Assembly (NCBI GenBank): GCA_017643845.1
Contig: JAEPMR010000013.1
Location: forward strand, 1-55,424
DNA: 55,424 bases
Direction of reading: 5' to 3'
Origin: Marivivens sp.
GTDB taxonomy: Bacteria > Pseudomonadota > Alphaproteobacteria > Rhodobacterales > Rhodobacteraceae
Both the position numbers and the translations under genes were made by a program. Of this stretch, positions 1-8,286 are shown piece after piece (the first letter of the stretch is position 1; each line of letters starts with the position of its first letter). The notes below the pieces were generated by a model. It did no database searches and was not told where the DNA came from. It worked only from the letters and a program-made list of their open reading frames with translations.

Positions 1-41
1 ATCATCGCCTCAATCCGCTGGCTGGGCAGGACACCTTTCAT
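1..41 (-). CDS. dcd: Probable dCTP deaminase, N-terminal fragment cut by the window edge
   Basis: Only the first 13-14 codons are inside the window, reading MKGVLPSQRIEAMI leftward off the edge. A strong Shine-Dalgarno (GGAGG, 9 nt before the ATG at 41) supports a true gene start. The opening GVLPSQ-I-- resembles, from memory, the N-terminus of the long alphaproteobacterial 2'-deoxycytidine-5'-triphosphate deaminases, which make dUTP for thymidylate synthesis. That identity is inference from very few residues. It lies downstream of tRNA-Pro and its terminator on the same strand. Confidence 0.42.
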   Translation of the reverse strand, partial: MKGVLPSQRIEAM

Positions 42-65
42 CTGCGGACACCTCCGTTCGTCCTA

Positions 66-95
66 CAAAAACGCCCGCTCCGCGCAGAGCGGGCG
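66..95 (-). terminator. Intrinsic terminator after tRNA-Pro (possibly bidirectional)
   Basis: A perfect 9-bp GC-rich stem (CGCCCGCTC / GAGCGGGCG, 72-80 and 87-95) closes a 6-nt loop. On the minus strand it is followed directly by TTTTTG, so it terminates the tRNA-Pro transcript. A run of six T also lies to the right on the plus strand (101-106), but that run abuts the tRNA 3' end, so plus-strand use is less certain. Confidence 0.8.
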
Positions 96-105
96 GGCGA
101 TTTTT

Positions 106-182
106 TGGTCGGGCTAGCAGGACTTGAACCTGCGACCTTCCGTCCCCCAGACGGACGCGCTACCAGGCTGCGCTATAGCCCG
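106..182 (-). tRNA. tRNA-Pro (anticodon GGG)
   Basis: On the minus strand the sequence folds as a standard cloverleaf. The acceptor stem is CGGGCTA/TAGCCCG with discriminator A and an encoded CCA (108-106). The D arm contains AGCGCAGCCTGGTAGCG. The anticodon stem TCCGT/ACGGA closes the 7-nt loop CTGGGGG, placing GGG at positions 34-36. The T arm contains GGTTCAAGTCC. It decodes CCC and CCU proline codons. A strong hairpin terminator follows. Confidence 0.96.
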
Positions 183-273
183 ACTTTCGCCCTAATTACT
201 GATTTGGCGCTGGAGGGCAAGGATGAATATCACGCGATGGCGAACAATGCGTGTGCCCAAGCGGGCCGACTTA

Positions 274-981
274 TCATAGACTTTCCGTGATGCGCTGCCT
301 GATGGCTTGGAGCTGCTGGTAGAGCGGTCTGATTTTATCTTTTCGAATTTCCAACCTGCGCCGCGACTGGTTTGACAAAAAGGCGAGTGTGCCAGTCTTG
401 TTGGTGACCAACTGTTCCGCCCCTGCGGTTTCTTCAGTTTTCAGAAGTTTCCGCCCATGATTTTGCCATTCGGTATCAGTTTGCGCATCGCCGAATTTGT
501 CTGCGGCACCAAATTCATTTTTGGTCACGCTATCCAACGCAACAACGTTGTCGGCTGGGGGCGTGCTTGGTGCTGGTTCGTCGGTGTTAGTTGGGACGTT
601 CCGAAGATCAGGTGTGATTTCGTCGGGCTGAGTAAGGATGACTTCTGGAGGCAGTTTCGGTGACGGAGTTATTGGCTCTTCGGTTGCCGTCAGCTCTGCT
701 GTGTCGTTCAATGTCCGGCCCAGCGCCGACACGTGCTTAATACCATTTTCACGTAGGAGTTTCTGAGCGCCTTTTATCGTCATTCCCTGCTCATGAAGCA
801 GATATTTTATCCCCGATAGGAGCTCCATATCCTCAGGGCGATAATACCGTCGTCCACCTGCACGTTTCAGAGGTTTGATTTGGGAAAACTTGCTCTCCCA
901 AAATCTGAGCACGTGTGCAGGCGTGTCGAGCCACTCGGCGACTTCGCTGATGGTTCTGAAGGCATCACGGGATTTTTGCAT
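274..981 (-). CDS. MerR family transcriptional regulator
   Basis: 235-residue predicted DNA-binding regulator. The N-terminal region (about residues 8-75) is a MerR-type winged helix-turn-helix, with [20 protein letters not shown] and the wing motif [14 protein letters not shown]. The rest (about 90-200) is low-complexity and acidic/proline-rich, followed by a basic C-terminal segment. It lacks an obvious metal-binding Cys cluster or drug-binding domain, so no effector can be named. It lies just downstream of ihfA (11 nt gap) on the same strand, an arrangement I recall as common in Rhodobacterales. The function is unknown beyond DNA binding. Confidence 0.88.
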   Translation of the reverse strand: MQKSRDAFRTISEVAEWLDTPAHVLRFWESKFSQIKPLKRAGGRRYYRPEDMELLSGIKYLLHEQGMTIKGAQKLLRENGIKHVSALGRTLNDTAELTATEEPITPSPKLPPEVILTQPDEITPDLRNVPTNTDEPAPSTPPADNVVALDSVTKNEFGAADKFGDAQTDTEWQNHGRKLLKTEETAGAEQLVTNKTGTLAFLSNQSRRRLEIRKDKIRPLYQQLQAIRQRITESL

Positions 982-992
982 CCCCGATAGCC

Positions 993-1295
993 TTAGCGCT
1001 TATTGCCCGAAGCGACCCGGTCCTTGAGGAGATGCGACGGCCTGAAACTCAACACTCGGCGAGGATGGATCGGCACCTCTTCACCTGTTTTCGGGTTCCG
1101 TCCGACGCGCGCCGATTTTTGGCGAACGGCAAACGTGCCGAATGACGAAATTTTTACAGACTCACCCCGTACCAAGGCATCTGAAACGTGGTTTAACACG
1201 CTTTCAACTAGGTCAGCGCTTTCGTTACGTGACAGCCCCACCTCTGCGTGAACGGCTTCGGCCAGATCCATTCTGGTCAACGTCTTCTCTGACAT
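993..1295 (-). CDS. ihfA: Integration host factor subunit alpha
   Basis: A 100-residue HU/IHF-family protein, the usual IhfA length. It starts [16 protein letters not shown] and carries the diagnostic arm sequence [19 protein letters not shown] (about residues 62-81), including the Asn-Pro that intercalates into bent DNA. It works as a heterodimer with IhfB, bending DNA at promoters and recombination sites. An AGGGAG ribosome-binding site precedes the ATG. It lies between fabH and the merR gene in a fatty-acid/ribosome gene cluster, with a 98-nt gap after fabH that could hold its own promoter. Confidence 0.95.
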   Translation of the reverse strand: MSEKTLTRMDLAEAVHAEVGLSRNESADLVESVLNHVSDALVRGESVKISSFGTFAVRQKSARVGRNPKTGEEVPIHPRRVLSFRPSHLLKDRVASGNKR

Positions 1296-1393
1296 GGGAC
1301 TCCCTCGCTTGTGCGTCGCAACATTAGGCGAGGGTCAATTTGAGAGTCAATATTGTGGAAAGTGATGTCTTAGCGCAGTGCGAACGGTTCGGA

Positions 1394-2365
1394 CTACCAG
1401 CGGATGACCACTGATCCCCAAGCCAGTCCGCCGCCAATGGCTTCGGTTACGATGAGATCGCCCTGCTTGATCTGACCACGTTCAACTCCAACAGCGAGCG
1501 CGAGCGGGATAGATGCCGCAGATGTATTGCCGTGGTCCTGCACCGTCACGACGACGCGGTCCATTCCGACGCCCAATTTCTTGGCAGTGGATTGGATTAT
1601 CCGAATATTCGCCTGATGTGGTACAACCCAGTCAACATCGTCCGCCCCCAGTCCGGCTCTGTCGAGTGCGGTATGGGCTGTTGCGGCAAGTTTCTCTACA
1701 GCATGGCGGAAAACTTCACGACCTTCCATTCGAAGAACGCCGGTGTTCTGGGTCGCCACCCCGCCGTCTACATAAAGGATGTCCTTGTAGCGGCCGTCAG
1801 AATTCAGGTCGGTGGAAAGAACACCGCGGTCTGCATTCGTGCCTTGACCTTCCTCTGCCACGAGGAGAAGCGCACCGGCCCCATCTCCAAACAGGACACA
1901 TGTCGACCGATCGGTCCAATCCATGATCCGGCTGAAGGTCTCGGCGCCGATCACAAGCACTGATTTTGCTTGCCCAGAGACAATCAATGCGTTCGCGTTG
2001 CTGAGAGCGAAGACAAAGCCGGCGCATACGGCCTGAACATCGAATGCATACCCTTTGGTATTGCCAATAGCATTCTGAACCATTGTCGCGACGGAAGGGA
2101 ACGTATGGTCGGGAGTAGAGGTGGCGACGATAATCGCGTCGACATCGGCCGCATCAAATCCTGCCGATCCTAGCGCTGCGTGCACTGCACGGGTTGCGAG
2201 TTGTGATGTTGTTTCGCCGTCAGCTGCGAAATGTCTGCGCTCAATTCCAGAACGCGAGATGATCCATTCATTTGTCGTATCCAGAGTCTTCTCGAATTCC
2301 GAGTTTGGTACGACACGATCAGGCAGGTAATGCCCGACGCCTTTTACAACGGCGCGAATTGTCAT
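1394..2365 (-). CDS. fabH: 3-oxoacyl-[acyl-carrier-protein] synthase III (KAS III)
   Basis: A 323-residue thiolase-fold enzyme that condenses acetyl-CoA with malonyl-ACP to start fatty acid synthesis in the cytosol. The catalytic triad is visible: Cys114 (QAVCAGFVFA), His250 (VPHQANIRII) and Asn280 (DHGNTSAAS). The ATG overlaps the plsX stop by 4 nt (ATGA), which suggests translational coupling. Length and motifs are typical of the family. The order plsX-fabH links phospholipid and fatty acid initiation. Confidence 0.97.
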   Translation of the reverse strand: MTIRAVVKGVGHYLPDRVVPNSEFEKTLDTTNEWIISRSGIERRHFAADGETTSQLATRAVHAALGSAGFDAADVDAIIVATSTPDHTFPSVATMVQNAIGNTKGYAFDVQAVCAGFVFALSNANALIVSGQAKSVLVIGAETFSRIMDWTDRSTCVLFGDGAGALLLVAEEGQGTNADRGVLSTDLNSDGRYKDILYVDGGVATQNTGVLRMEGREVFRHAVEKLAATAHTALDRAGLGADDVDWVVPHQANIRIIQSTAKKLGVGMDRVVVTVQDHGNTSAASIPLALAVGVERGQIKQGDLIVTEAIGGGLAWGSVVIRW

Positions 2366-3489
2366 TGGCTGGTTCTGCCCTTGCCTGCTGGGTCATCGGA
2401 CCTCTCAATTTGTGTATCTTGGGCAAGTGCGGCAGCAGATGCAACCCGCGCGGCCAGTTTGTCCGAAAACCCGAGCGTCGCAAGCCGATGTGCCAGCATC
2501 AAGGCGGCAGCGACGCCTGTTGCATCTGCAGAGCCGTGGCTCTTGACGACGGTTTTATTTAGCCCAAGAAAGACCCCGCCATTTACGCCGCGTGGGTCGA
2601 TGCGCTTTCTTAGGCGTCCGAGCGAGGTCATCGCGAGAAGTGCAGCGATCTTGGAAAGGGGGGTTTTCATGAAGGCTTCACGCAGGAGACCAGAGATCAG
2701 TGTTGCGGTGCCCTCGCCAGTCTTGAGTGCAACATTGCCGGTAAACCCGTCGGTTACAATGACATCGACCCGGTTGGAGGGGATGTCGCCGCCTTCGACA
2801 AAGCCGACATAGTCAAAATCACCTTTTGGTGCTGCACGTTCAATCAGATCATGGGCGACTTTCAACTCGGCGCGGCCCTTGTGCTCTTCTACGCCGACGT
2901 TCAGCAAGCCGATTCGAGGGTGTTCGATCCCCATGCCATTTCGAGCGTATGAGGCGCCCATCATCGCGTAGGTGAGGAGGTCATCCTGATCGGCACGAAT
3001 ATCGGCGCCGACATCGAGCATGACATTAAAGCCTGACGGATTTGTAGACGGCCATAAGCAGGCGATAGCGGGGCGATTAACGCCATCTGCCTTGCGAAGG
3101 CGCATCATGGAGATAGCCATCAAAGCGCCTGTGTTTCCACAGCTTACGCAAACGTCTGCCTCGCCATTGCGAACGGCTTCGACGGCGGACCACATCGAAC
3201 TGGCCTTGCCGTGTCGGAGTACGTGGCTCGGTTTGTCGGTCATCTGAACGACATCTTCGGCGTGACGGATGGTCACTCGGTCAGAGAGTTTTTGTCGATC
3301 AACCAGTCTCGAGAGCTCGTCCTGGGGCCCGTGTAAAATAACGTGGGCATCAGAGGCATCCGAAAGAAAACGAGAAAGACCCGCGACGATTGTCGCAGGT
3401 CCCTTGTCTCCGCCCATTGCGTCGACCGAAAGAACGATTTTGGCTGTTTCAGGCGAGTTCGCCGATACGCCGGTCCGAACCTCGGTCAT
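2362..3489 (-). CDS. plsX: Phosphate acyltransferase PlsX
   Basis: 375 residues. It makes acyl-phosphate from acyl-ACP and inorganic phosphate, feeding PlsY in the first step of phospholipid synthesis. The signature SVDAMGGDKGPATIVAG is near residue 20, and later family blocks include SCGNTGALMAISMM, LDVGADIRADQDDLL and VIVTDGFTGNVALK. The protein is slightly longer than most PlsX because of extra N-terminal residues before the conserved block and a polar C-terminal tail. It is followed by fabH with an ATGA overlap and preceded by rpmF, a widely conserved arrangement. Confidence 0.97.
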   Translation of the reverse strand: MTEVRTGVSANSPETAKIVLSVDAMGGDKGPATIVAGLSRFLSDASDAHVILHGPQDELSRLVDRQKLSDRVTIRHAEDVVQMTDKPSHVLRHGKASSMWSAVEAVRNGEADVCVSCGNTGALMAISMMRLRKADGVNRPAIACLWPSTNPSGFNVMLDVGADIRADQDDLLTYAMMGASYARNGMGIEHPRIGLLNVGVEEHKGRAELKVAHDLIERAAPKGDFDYVGFVEGGDIPSNRVDVIVTDGFTGNVALKTGEGTATLISGLLREAFMKTPLSKIAALLAMTSLGRLRKRIDPRGVNGGVFLGLNKTVVKSHGSADATGVAAALMLAHRLATLGFSDKLAARVASAAALAQDTQIERSDDPAGKGRTSQ

Positions 3490-3511
3490 CTGAAACCGCC
3501 AGTCACGCAGC

Positions 3512-3718
3512 TTACGCCGCGTCTTCGTCCAGATCGATCTCGTCTGCCTGTGCGATCACTTCGCGGTCAGCGTAGTGGCCGCAGGACGGGCAAACGTGAT
3601 GCGGACGCTTCAGTTCGCCACAGGACGGGCACTCATTCGGATTCGCTGCCGTCAACGCGTCATGTGCACGACGCATGTTGCGGCGGGATCTTGATACTTT
3701 GTTCTGTTGGACGGCCAT
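3512..3718 (-). CDS. rpmF: 50S ribosomal protein L32
   Basis: A 68-residue basic protein with the L32 N-terminus [20 protein letters not shown]. It has a zinc ribbon of the four-cysteine type: [18 protein letters not shown]. It is a structural protein of the large ribosomal subunit. The acidic C-terminal tail (EIDLDEDAA) is usual in alphaproteobacteria. It lies 22 nt upstream of plsX and downstream of the YceD-family gene, the classical yceD-rpmF-plsX-fabH order. Confidence 0.97.
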   Translation of the reverse strand: MAVQQNKVSRSRRNMRRAHDALTAANPNECPSCGELKRPHHVCPSCGHYADREVIAQADEIDLDEDAA

Positions 3719-3913
3719 GTCTCAACCTTTGATAATTCGGGGGCGCGGGAGGCCCTGATTTCGTTTCTCGATGCTTTTGCGGCCTCTTAGGGTATTCGGA
3801 ACACTATGTCGAGTGTTTGTCTTGTCCGAAAAGCAAATGAATCCGCCAGATCGAAAGAGGTCGCGAACATACTGCGATTCCCGTTTAACGCAAGCGTTTT
3901 TGCTTGGAGCTGT

Positions 3914-4480
3914 TTAGTCCTCTTTTTTACCCATTTCGAGTTTCTCGCGAAGGCTGGAAAGTCCTGCGAATGGCCGTGCGTCTGCGTCACTCATCGGCGT
4001 AACGCCCGGTTCCGAAAATTGAACTTCACCAAGCTCCACCCCCTCTTTTCTGGGGAACTGCGGCAAGGCGAGGGCCAAAGCCTCTATCATGAGGTCATGA
4101 AGGTCGAGGTGTGAGGGGATCGGTTCGACAGTTTCATCTTCCGGCATTTCGACTTCATCGGCGTCCGGTTCGGGAAGATCCTTGATATATTTCCGCTCAA
4201 CGCGCTCATCTATGCGGGTTGTCACAGGCTCCAAAGTGACCACGCAGGGTTGAACGGCGGTCGCGCCTATTGACGCGTCCAGCTGCCAGTCTTCCTTTCC
4301 CAATGGGCGGATAGACCCAGCAAAACGCACTTTCCTCAAGGCGCTGATTTTCAAGAACTCAGCAATTTCCCCGCGTTCCTCCGGAGTCGGTACAATCTCG
4401 AAGTCAGTGCCCTCATCGCTGCGGAGGTCATTGAAACGAATAAGGTGTTTTGAAGGACGCGGTTCCCGTGTAGCTTCCAT
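3914..4480 (-). CDS. YceD/DUF177 family protein (23S rRNA accumulation)
   Basis: 188 residues. The DUF177 core is present: LDASIGATAVQPCVVTLEPV (about residues 87-106), followed by the acidic stretch LPEPDADEVEMPEDETVEPI and the end motif HDLMIEALALALPQFPRKEG. Family members are needed for normal 23S rRNA levels and usually sit upstream of rpmF, as here, although a 195-nt gap separates the two genes. That gap probably holds an rpmF promoter; I could not pick one confidently. Confidence 0.88.
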   Translation of the reverse strand: MEATREPRPSKHLIRFNDLRSDEGTDFEIVPTPEERGEIAEFLKISALRKVRFAGSIRPLGKEDWQLDASIGATAVQPCVVTLEPVTTRIDERVERKYIKDLPEPDADEVEMPEDETVEPIPSHLDLHDLMIEALALALPQFPRKEGVELGEVQFSEPGVTPMSDADARPFAGLSSLREKLEMGKKED

Positions 4481-4550
4481 TCTTGAATGTGCCTCTATGC
4501 TTGATGTATCGGGGATAGAAGCCGTGACGCGACATTACAAGGGGTAGCAA

Positions 4551-5024
4551 ATGTCCGCCAGAACCCGAAATAAAAGAAGCTGGCTCAAGCGTATTGGGGT
4601 CACCTCTGCTGTTGTTGTCGGTTTATCTGCGTGCTCACCCATGGTGAGTAATCATGGTTATGTACCTCTTGAAAGCGAACTTAGCGCCGTGGTTGTGGGG
4701 CGCGATGATCGTGCGAGTGTCGAGGAAAAGCTCGGGTCGCCCACCGCTTCGGGCATTATTGGAGATGATGCTGTTTATTACGTTGCGTCCCGTTTCGAGA
4801 GGGTCGGGCCTTTCGCGGCAGAGGAAGTTGATCGCCGTGTCGTTGCCGTGAGGTTTAACGCTTTGGGCGTTGTGAGTAATGTCGAGGAATTTGGCCTCGA
4901 GGACGGACGAGTTGTGGCTCTTTCGCAGCGTGTGACCGACTCCGGCCTGAGTGATATAAGCTTTATCCAACAGCTGTTCGGCAATATTGGAAATGTGCAG
5001 CCGGGAAGCCTTGTTGACGGCTAG
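4551..5024 (+). CDS. bamE: BamE/SmpA-like outer-membrane lipoprotein
   Basis: 157 residues. A lipoprotein signal peptide has a basic N-region, a hydrophobic stretch and the lipobox GLSAC with Cys28. The following SmpA/OmlA domain contains the characteristic VGRDDRASVEEKLGSPTA and DDAVYYVASRFE. BamE is a small lipoprotein partner of the BamA complex, which inserts beta-barrel proteins into the outer membrane. It is transcribed divergently from the YceD-family gene, with 70 nt between starts. Confidence 0.88.
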   Translation: MSARTRNKRSWLKRIGVTSAVVVGLSACSPMVSNHGYVPLESELSAVVVGRDDRASVEEKLGSPTASGIIGDDAVYYVASRFERVGPFAAEEVDRRVVAVRFNALGVVSNVEEFGLEDGRVVALSQRVTDSGLSDISFIQQLFGNIGNVQPGSLVDG

Positions 5025-5060
5025 CCTGGCTGCAGGTCGCGGTTATGACTGCTGTTTTCA

Positions 5061-6608
5061 CTACATATGAATGGCGAACCGTGAACGAATTGCCATGTCC
5101 GTTGCATCGTCGAATCTCGCCGAGGACCGTTCGGCGAGTATGCGTTCCTTTCTCTGGATTGCAGTCTGGATCAGATCGGGCCGATCATTTTCTGCCCATT
5201 CTTTCGGCGAGGACCGATCTGCAGTCGCCGGGTAGACATATTCAGTCTGCATGAGAGCCAAGGTCTGGTCCGAGCCGAGATAATGGCCGGGTCCGTCGAG
5301 GCAAACTGACTTCATCGTCTCGAGGGCAAGTGTATCATCGGTGACTTCGATGCCGCGTACGCAACGCTGCGCCTGGCCGAGAAGATCATCGCCCAGAATC
5401 AAGCTTTCATGGCAGAAGCCGAGCAAAGATGCATGCATGCCGGCTGCTTCATACACCATGTTGAGGCCAGAGAGCCCCGCCATTACGTTAGAGCACATTT
5501 GTTCCCATCCTGCCTGCATGTCAGGGAGTTTTGCGTCTGCGATACCTGCTGCCGCTCCCCCGGGGAGGCCGTAGAATTGGTGCATTTGGGCACATCCGGC
5601 GGTCAGAAGGGCTTGTTCGCCAGAACCGCCAGACATGGCCCCTGTTCTCAGATCGGACACAAACGGCCATGTGCCGAAAATCGCGGGATGTCCTGGTTTA
5701 ATGCTATTTACATAGACAACGCCCGCTAAGCATTCGGCGACAGCCTGAACGATTGCTCCGGCGATGGGGGCGGGTGCTGTGGCCCCAGCTTGTCCTGCAG
5801 AAAGTAAGAGCACTGGCATGCCGCCATTGATGCACATCTCCATGACCTGACATGCTTCAGTGGCGAATTTCATTGGCGGGACAACGAAGCAGTTGGAGTT
5901 GGAGACGAATGGACGTGCGCGCCAGTCCGCTTCACTGCCAGCAATCATATGAAGCAGATCGAATGCGTCTTCGACTGAATCGGTATCAGTGAATGAAGTA
6001 CCGACATGCTTCGTCGTTCCCGAGCAGCAGGCATAGACGGTGTTGAGATCCATCTCGCGACTGTCGGTAATATCGCGAGCAACCATTGGACGTTGGAGAA
6101 AATGGATGTTGTCTAGCTGGTCTACGATCCGTGCTGCGTCGTGGAGGTCTTGAAGTGTGGACTCGCGATAGGTGCGCCCGTCAACATCAACCATATGGAC
6201 AGCTGCGCCTGCCGTTCCGTAGTGAACGCGCGTTCCGGCTAATGTCAGGTCGTGGCGTGGGTCCCGACCATGTAACGTGAGATCACGGGCTGCTTTTGAA
6301 AGCATGTCTTCAACGAGCATTTCTGAAAACCGGAGGCGCCCATCCGAACCGAGTTCAGCGCCTTTCTGCGTCATGATGTCGATGCCACTTTGAGGCGCAT
6401 TAGAGAGACCAATCTCACGGAGTGCGGTCAGTGCCGCTTTGTGAATGCGTTCAACTTCCGAGGGCGTAAGGGGTTGATATCGTCCGCCGCTAAGTCCGGC
6501 CCGAACGGGGCGGAGATTTTCGGCCAGTGGGGCTGCACGAAGTGCGGTTCTGGCCGCGCGGCCGCCCGAACGTGTGGCGCGCGCGCGCGCCGGTTGAGAT
6601 TGTGTCAT
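5061..6608 (-). CDS. Trimethylamine methyltransferase (MttB) family protein, non-pyrrolysine
   Basis: 515 residues with an MttB-superfamily barrel; blocks such as VHYGTAGAAVHMVDVDGR, CCSGTTKHVGTSF, NCFVVPPMKFATEACQ and LPGGAAAGIADAKLPDMQAG are visible. True archaeal MttB uses an in-frame UAG for pyrrolysine. This reading frame is uninterrupted, so it is a non-Pyl homologue. Characterised non-Pyl members demethylate glycine betaine or related quaternary amines using a corrinoid protein. No corrinoid protein or activator gene adjoins it, so the substrate is unknown. The basic N-terminal tail (about 20 residues rich in Arg and Ala) is odd. Confidence 0.88.
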   Translation of the reverse strand: MTQSQPARARATRSGGRAARTALRAAPLAENLRPVRAGLSGGRYQPLTPSEVERIHKAALTALREIGLSNAPQSGIDIMTQKGAELGSDGRLRFSEMLVEDMLSKAARDLTLHGRDPRHDLTLAGTRVHYGTAGAAVHMVDVDGRTYRESTLQDLHDAARIVDQLDNIHFLQRPMVARDITDSREMDLNTVYACCSGTTKHVGTSFTDTDSVEDAFDLLHMIAGSEADWRARPFVSNSNCFVVPPMKFATEACQVMEMCINGGMPVLLLSAGQAGATAPAPIAGAIVQAVAECLAGVVYVNSIKPGHPAIFGTWPFVSDLRTGAMSGGSGEQALLTAGCAQMHQFYGLPGGAAAGIADAKLPDMQAGWEQMCSNVMAGLSGLNMVYEAAGMHASLLGFCHESLILGDDLLGQAQRCVRGIEVTDDTLALETMKSVCLDGPGHYLGSDQTLALMQTEYVYPATADRSSPKEWAENDRPDLIQTAIQRKERILAERSSARFDDATDMAIRSRFAIHM

Positions 6609-6827
6609 CTGTTGATCCAGGAAAAATGTAAGGGAATATGCTCGATCGGAGCGGAATTTGCGGTGCTTTACAGAGCTGGACGCCCTCTAGCGGCACGCCC
6701 ACGACGCGCGCCGATTGTGAGCATCACCAGGTGCAATTTGGCTCCGCCAGACATCGTATTCCTTCCCAAGGGTCATTTGCGACCGCATGGTACGAGCCTG
6801 CCAGCAGTTCCGGGCTTATCTGCTCTG
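6609..6827. other. Intergenic region with no supported gene
   Basis: About 220 nt lie between the start of the MttB-family gene and the terminator of the upstream aminotransferase gene. Open frames here are short, lack a ribosome-binding site and have no recognisable motif. The region presumably holds the promoter of the MttB-family gene, but I could not identify convincing -35/-10 boxes. Confidence 0.4.
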
Positions 6828-6849
6828 AAAACGACGAAGTGTCGCTTTT
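6828..6849 (-). terminator. Probable intrinsic terminator of the aminotransferase gene
   Basis: On the minus strand, directly after the TAG stop at 6853, the sequence AAAAGCGAC-acttc-GTCGTTTT forms a stem of about 8 bp with one G-T wobble, ending in four U residues. The stem is modest, so efficiency is uncertain. Confidence 0.55.
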
Positions 6850-6852
6850 GTA

Positions 6853-8040
6853 CTATTTTGCGCCGATTTTTGTTTGCTCAAGTTTCGATGCAAACTCACC
6901 AATTTTGCCGATAGCCTCTCTGAGGAGATCGTCCTGTGCTGTGAGAGCGATCCTGATGTGGCCTGCTGCTGAAGCGCCAAAACTTTCGCCTGGCATCACC
7001 GCGACGCTGTATTGATGGAGAAGTTGGGTGGCGAACTGTTGTCCGCATAGGCCGGTCTCACGAATATCCACCATGACATACATTCCGCTTTGAGGGGGGA
7101 TCACCTTGAGTAACTGGAGCTCGTCTAATTGGGCGAGTGCGATTTCCCTCCTTCGCAGAAACGGTGCCGCAACTTCTTTTTCGAACTCGGTGCCGAGCTC
7201 AAATCCTGCAATTGCAGCGTCCTGTATGTAGGCTGGAAGCCCATAGGTCGTATGAGTGGCAAGGTTCTCGAGGTGAGCGATCAGTTCAGCTGGTCCACAC
7301 AGCCAGCCAATTCGGCTTCCGGTCATGGCATGGCTTTTCGACATTGAGCCTACGATGAGCGTGCGTTCTGGGTCGCATTCTTGACGGGCCGAGATGAAAT
7401 TCCCCGACCAGATCATGGTGTCATAGACCTCATCTGAAATCAGCCAGAGATCTCTTTCTTTACAAAGTTTCCCCAGCTTCGCGAGGGCACTCGCGTCGTA
7501 AACAATTCCCGTTGGATTGTTGGGGGTGTTGATGAGCAAGCTCCGTGCCTTTTGGGTTGCTTCCTCTATTGCTTGGATAGGTGGGGGAAAGCCGGTGTTT
7601 GGGTCGGAATGGACCTCAACGGGGTGGCCGCCGGCGGCGCGGATCGTGCCTGGATAGGTTGCGTAAGAGGGAGAAATGTAGAGCGCTTCATCATTTGGGT
7701 CCAAGACTGCCATATGTGCTGCAAAGAGTGCAGCCTGGCCGCCGGGCGTCACAAGTATGTTCTGAGGCCCCGTTTCGACGCCGGTTCTTCGAGCGATCCT
7801 AGCTGCTATCGCAGAGCGTAGCGCCGGAAGACCGCCAACGGCCGTATAACCGGTGGCTCCATTGGCCGCACTTTGGTGCATCGCGTTTAGTATTCGAGGA
7901 TCGGTAGGAACATCGTGTTCGCCTACTGTCAGCGCGATGATTTCCTGCCCCGCGCGTCGGAGGCGATCCGTTTCATAAATGATTTCCCATCCATCTGAAC
8001 CCGAGGGGGTTAAGTTTGTAAGGCGATCAGATATTTTCAT
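6853..8040 (-). CDS. Class I/II pyridoxal-phosphate aminotransferase
   Basis: 395 residues of fold-type I aminotransferase. PLP contacts are visible: NTPNNPTG (Asn175), the Asp203-x-x-Tyr206 pair in ISDEVYD, and the Schiff-base Lys235 in GSMSKSHAMTGSRIG. It resembles the broad AspC/AruH group. The amino donor cannot be told from sequence alone. It is encoded upstream of the MttB-family gene on the same strand but is separated from it by a terminator and about 240 nt, so co-transcription is doubtful. A promoter must lie in the 246-nt divergent region shared with cysS. Confidence 0.9.
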   Translation of the reverse strand: MKISDRLTNLTPSGSDGWEIIYETDRLRRAGQEIIALTVGEHDVPTDPRILNAMHQSAANGATGYTAVGGLPALRSAIAARIARRTGVETGPQNILVTPGGQAALFAAHMAVLDPNDEALYISPSYATYPGTIRAAGGHPVEVHSDPNTGFPPPIQAIEEATQKARSLLINTPNNPTGIVYDASALAKLGKLCKERDLWLISDEVYDTMIWSGNFISARQECDPERTLIVGSMSKSHAMTGSRIGWLCGPAELIAHLENLATHTTYGLPAYIQDAAIAGFELGTEFEKEVAAPFLRRREIALAQLDELQLLKVIPPQSGMYVMVDIRETGLCGQQFATQLLHQYSVAVMPGESFGASAAGHIRIALTAQDDLLREAIGKIGEFASKLEQTKIGAK

Positions 8041-8145
8041 ACCACCAGAAAGAAGGGTAGGCCGAGGCTATGTCAATCCATTGCCATGCTCGCCCGCAGA
8101 AACAGTCTAATTTGCTGGACCGCAGGAGAAGGTGGTGATAAGCGC

Positions 8146-8212
8146 TAATTATGAAGAAGAGCACCTGCATAATTATCGGTTGCATTATTCCGCGCTAACA
8201 ATTGTCGCGCGG
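8146..8212 (+). promoter_or_regulatory. Inverted repeats in the cysS upstream region
   Basis: Two dyads lie 75-140 nt before cysS. The first is a perfect 8-bp repeat, TAATTATG (8146-8153) and CATAATTA (8168-8175), around 14 nt. The second is CCGCGC (8190-8195) and GCGCGG (8207-8212) around 11 nt. They could be an operator and/or leader RNA hairpins. No T-box or SAM riboswitch core is apparent. The regulatory role is inference. Confidence 0.35.
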
Positions 8213-8286
8213 GCTGCTCTTTGGCGTTTTCCTCAAATGTGTAAATTGCTAAGCCCGCGGGCGAAGTCTGCCTTTGGGAGAAGTCA

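Noticed and set aside
5061..6608. Pyrrolysine-containing MttB
   Set aside because: The reading frame is complete without an internal amber codon and no pyl genes are in the window.
6390..6914. Plus-strand open frame over the MttB start and downstream gap
   Set aside because: It is antisense to a well-supported gene, has no ribosome-binding site and its translation shows no family motif.
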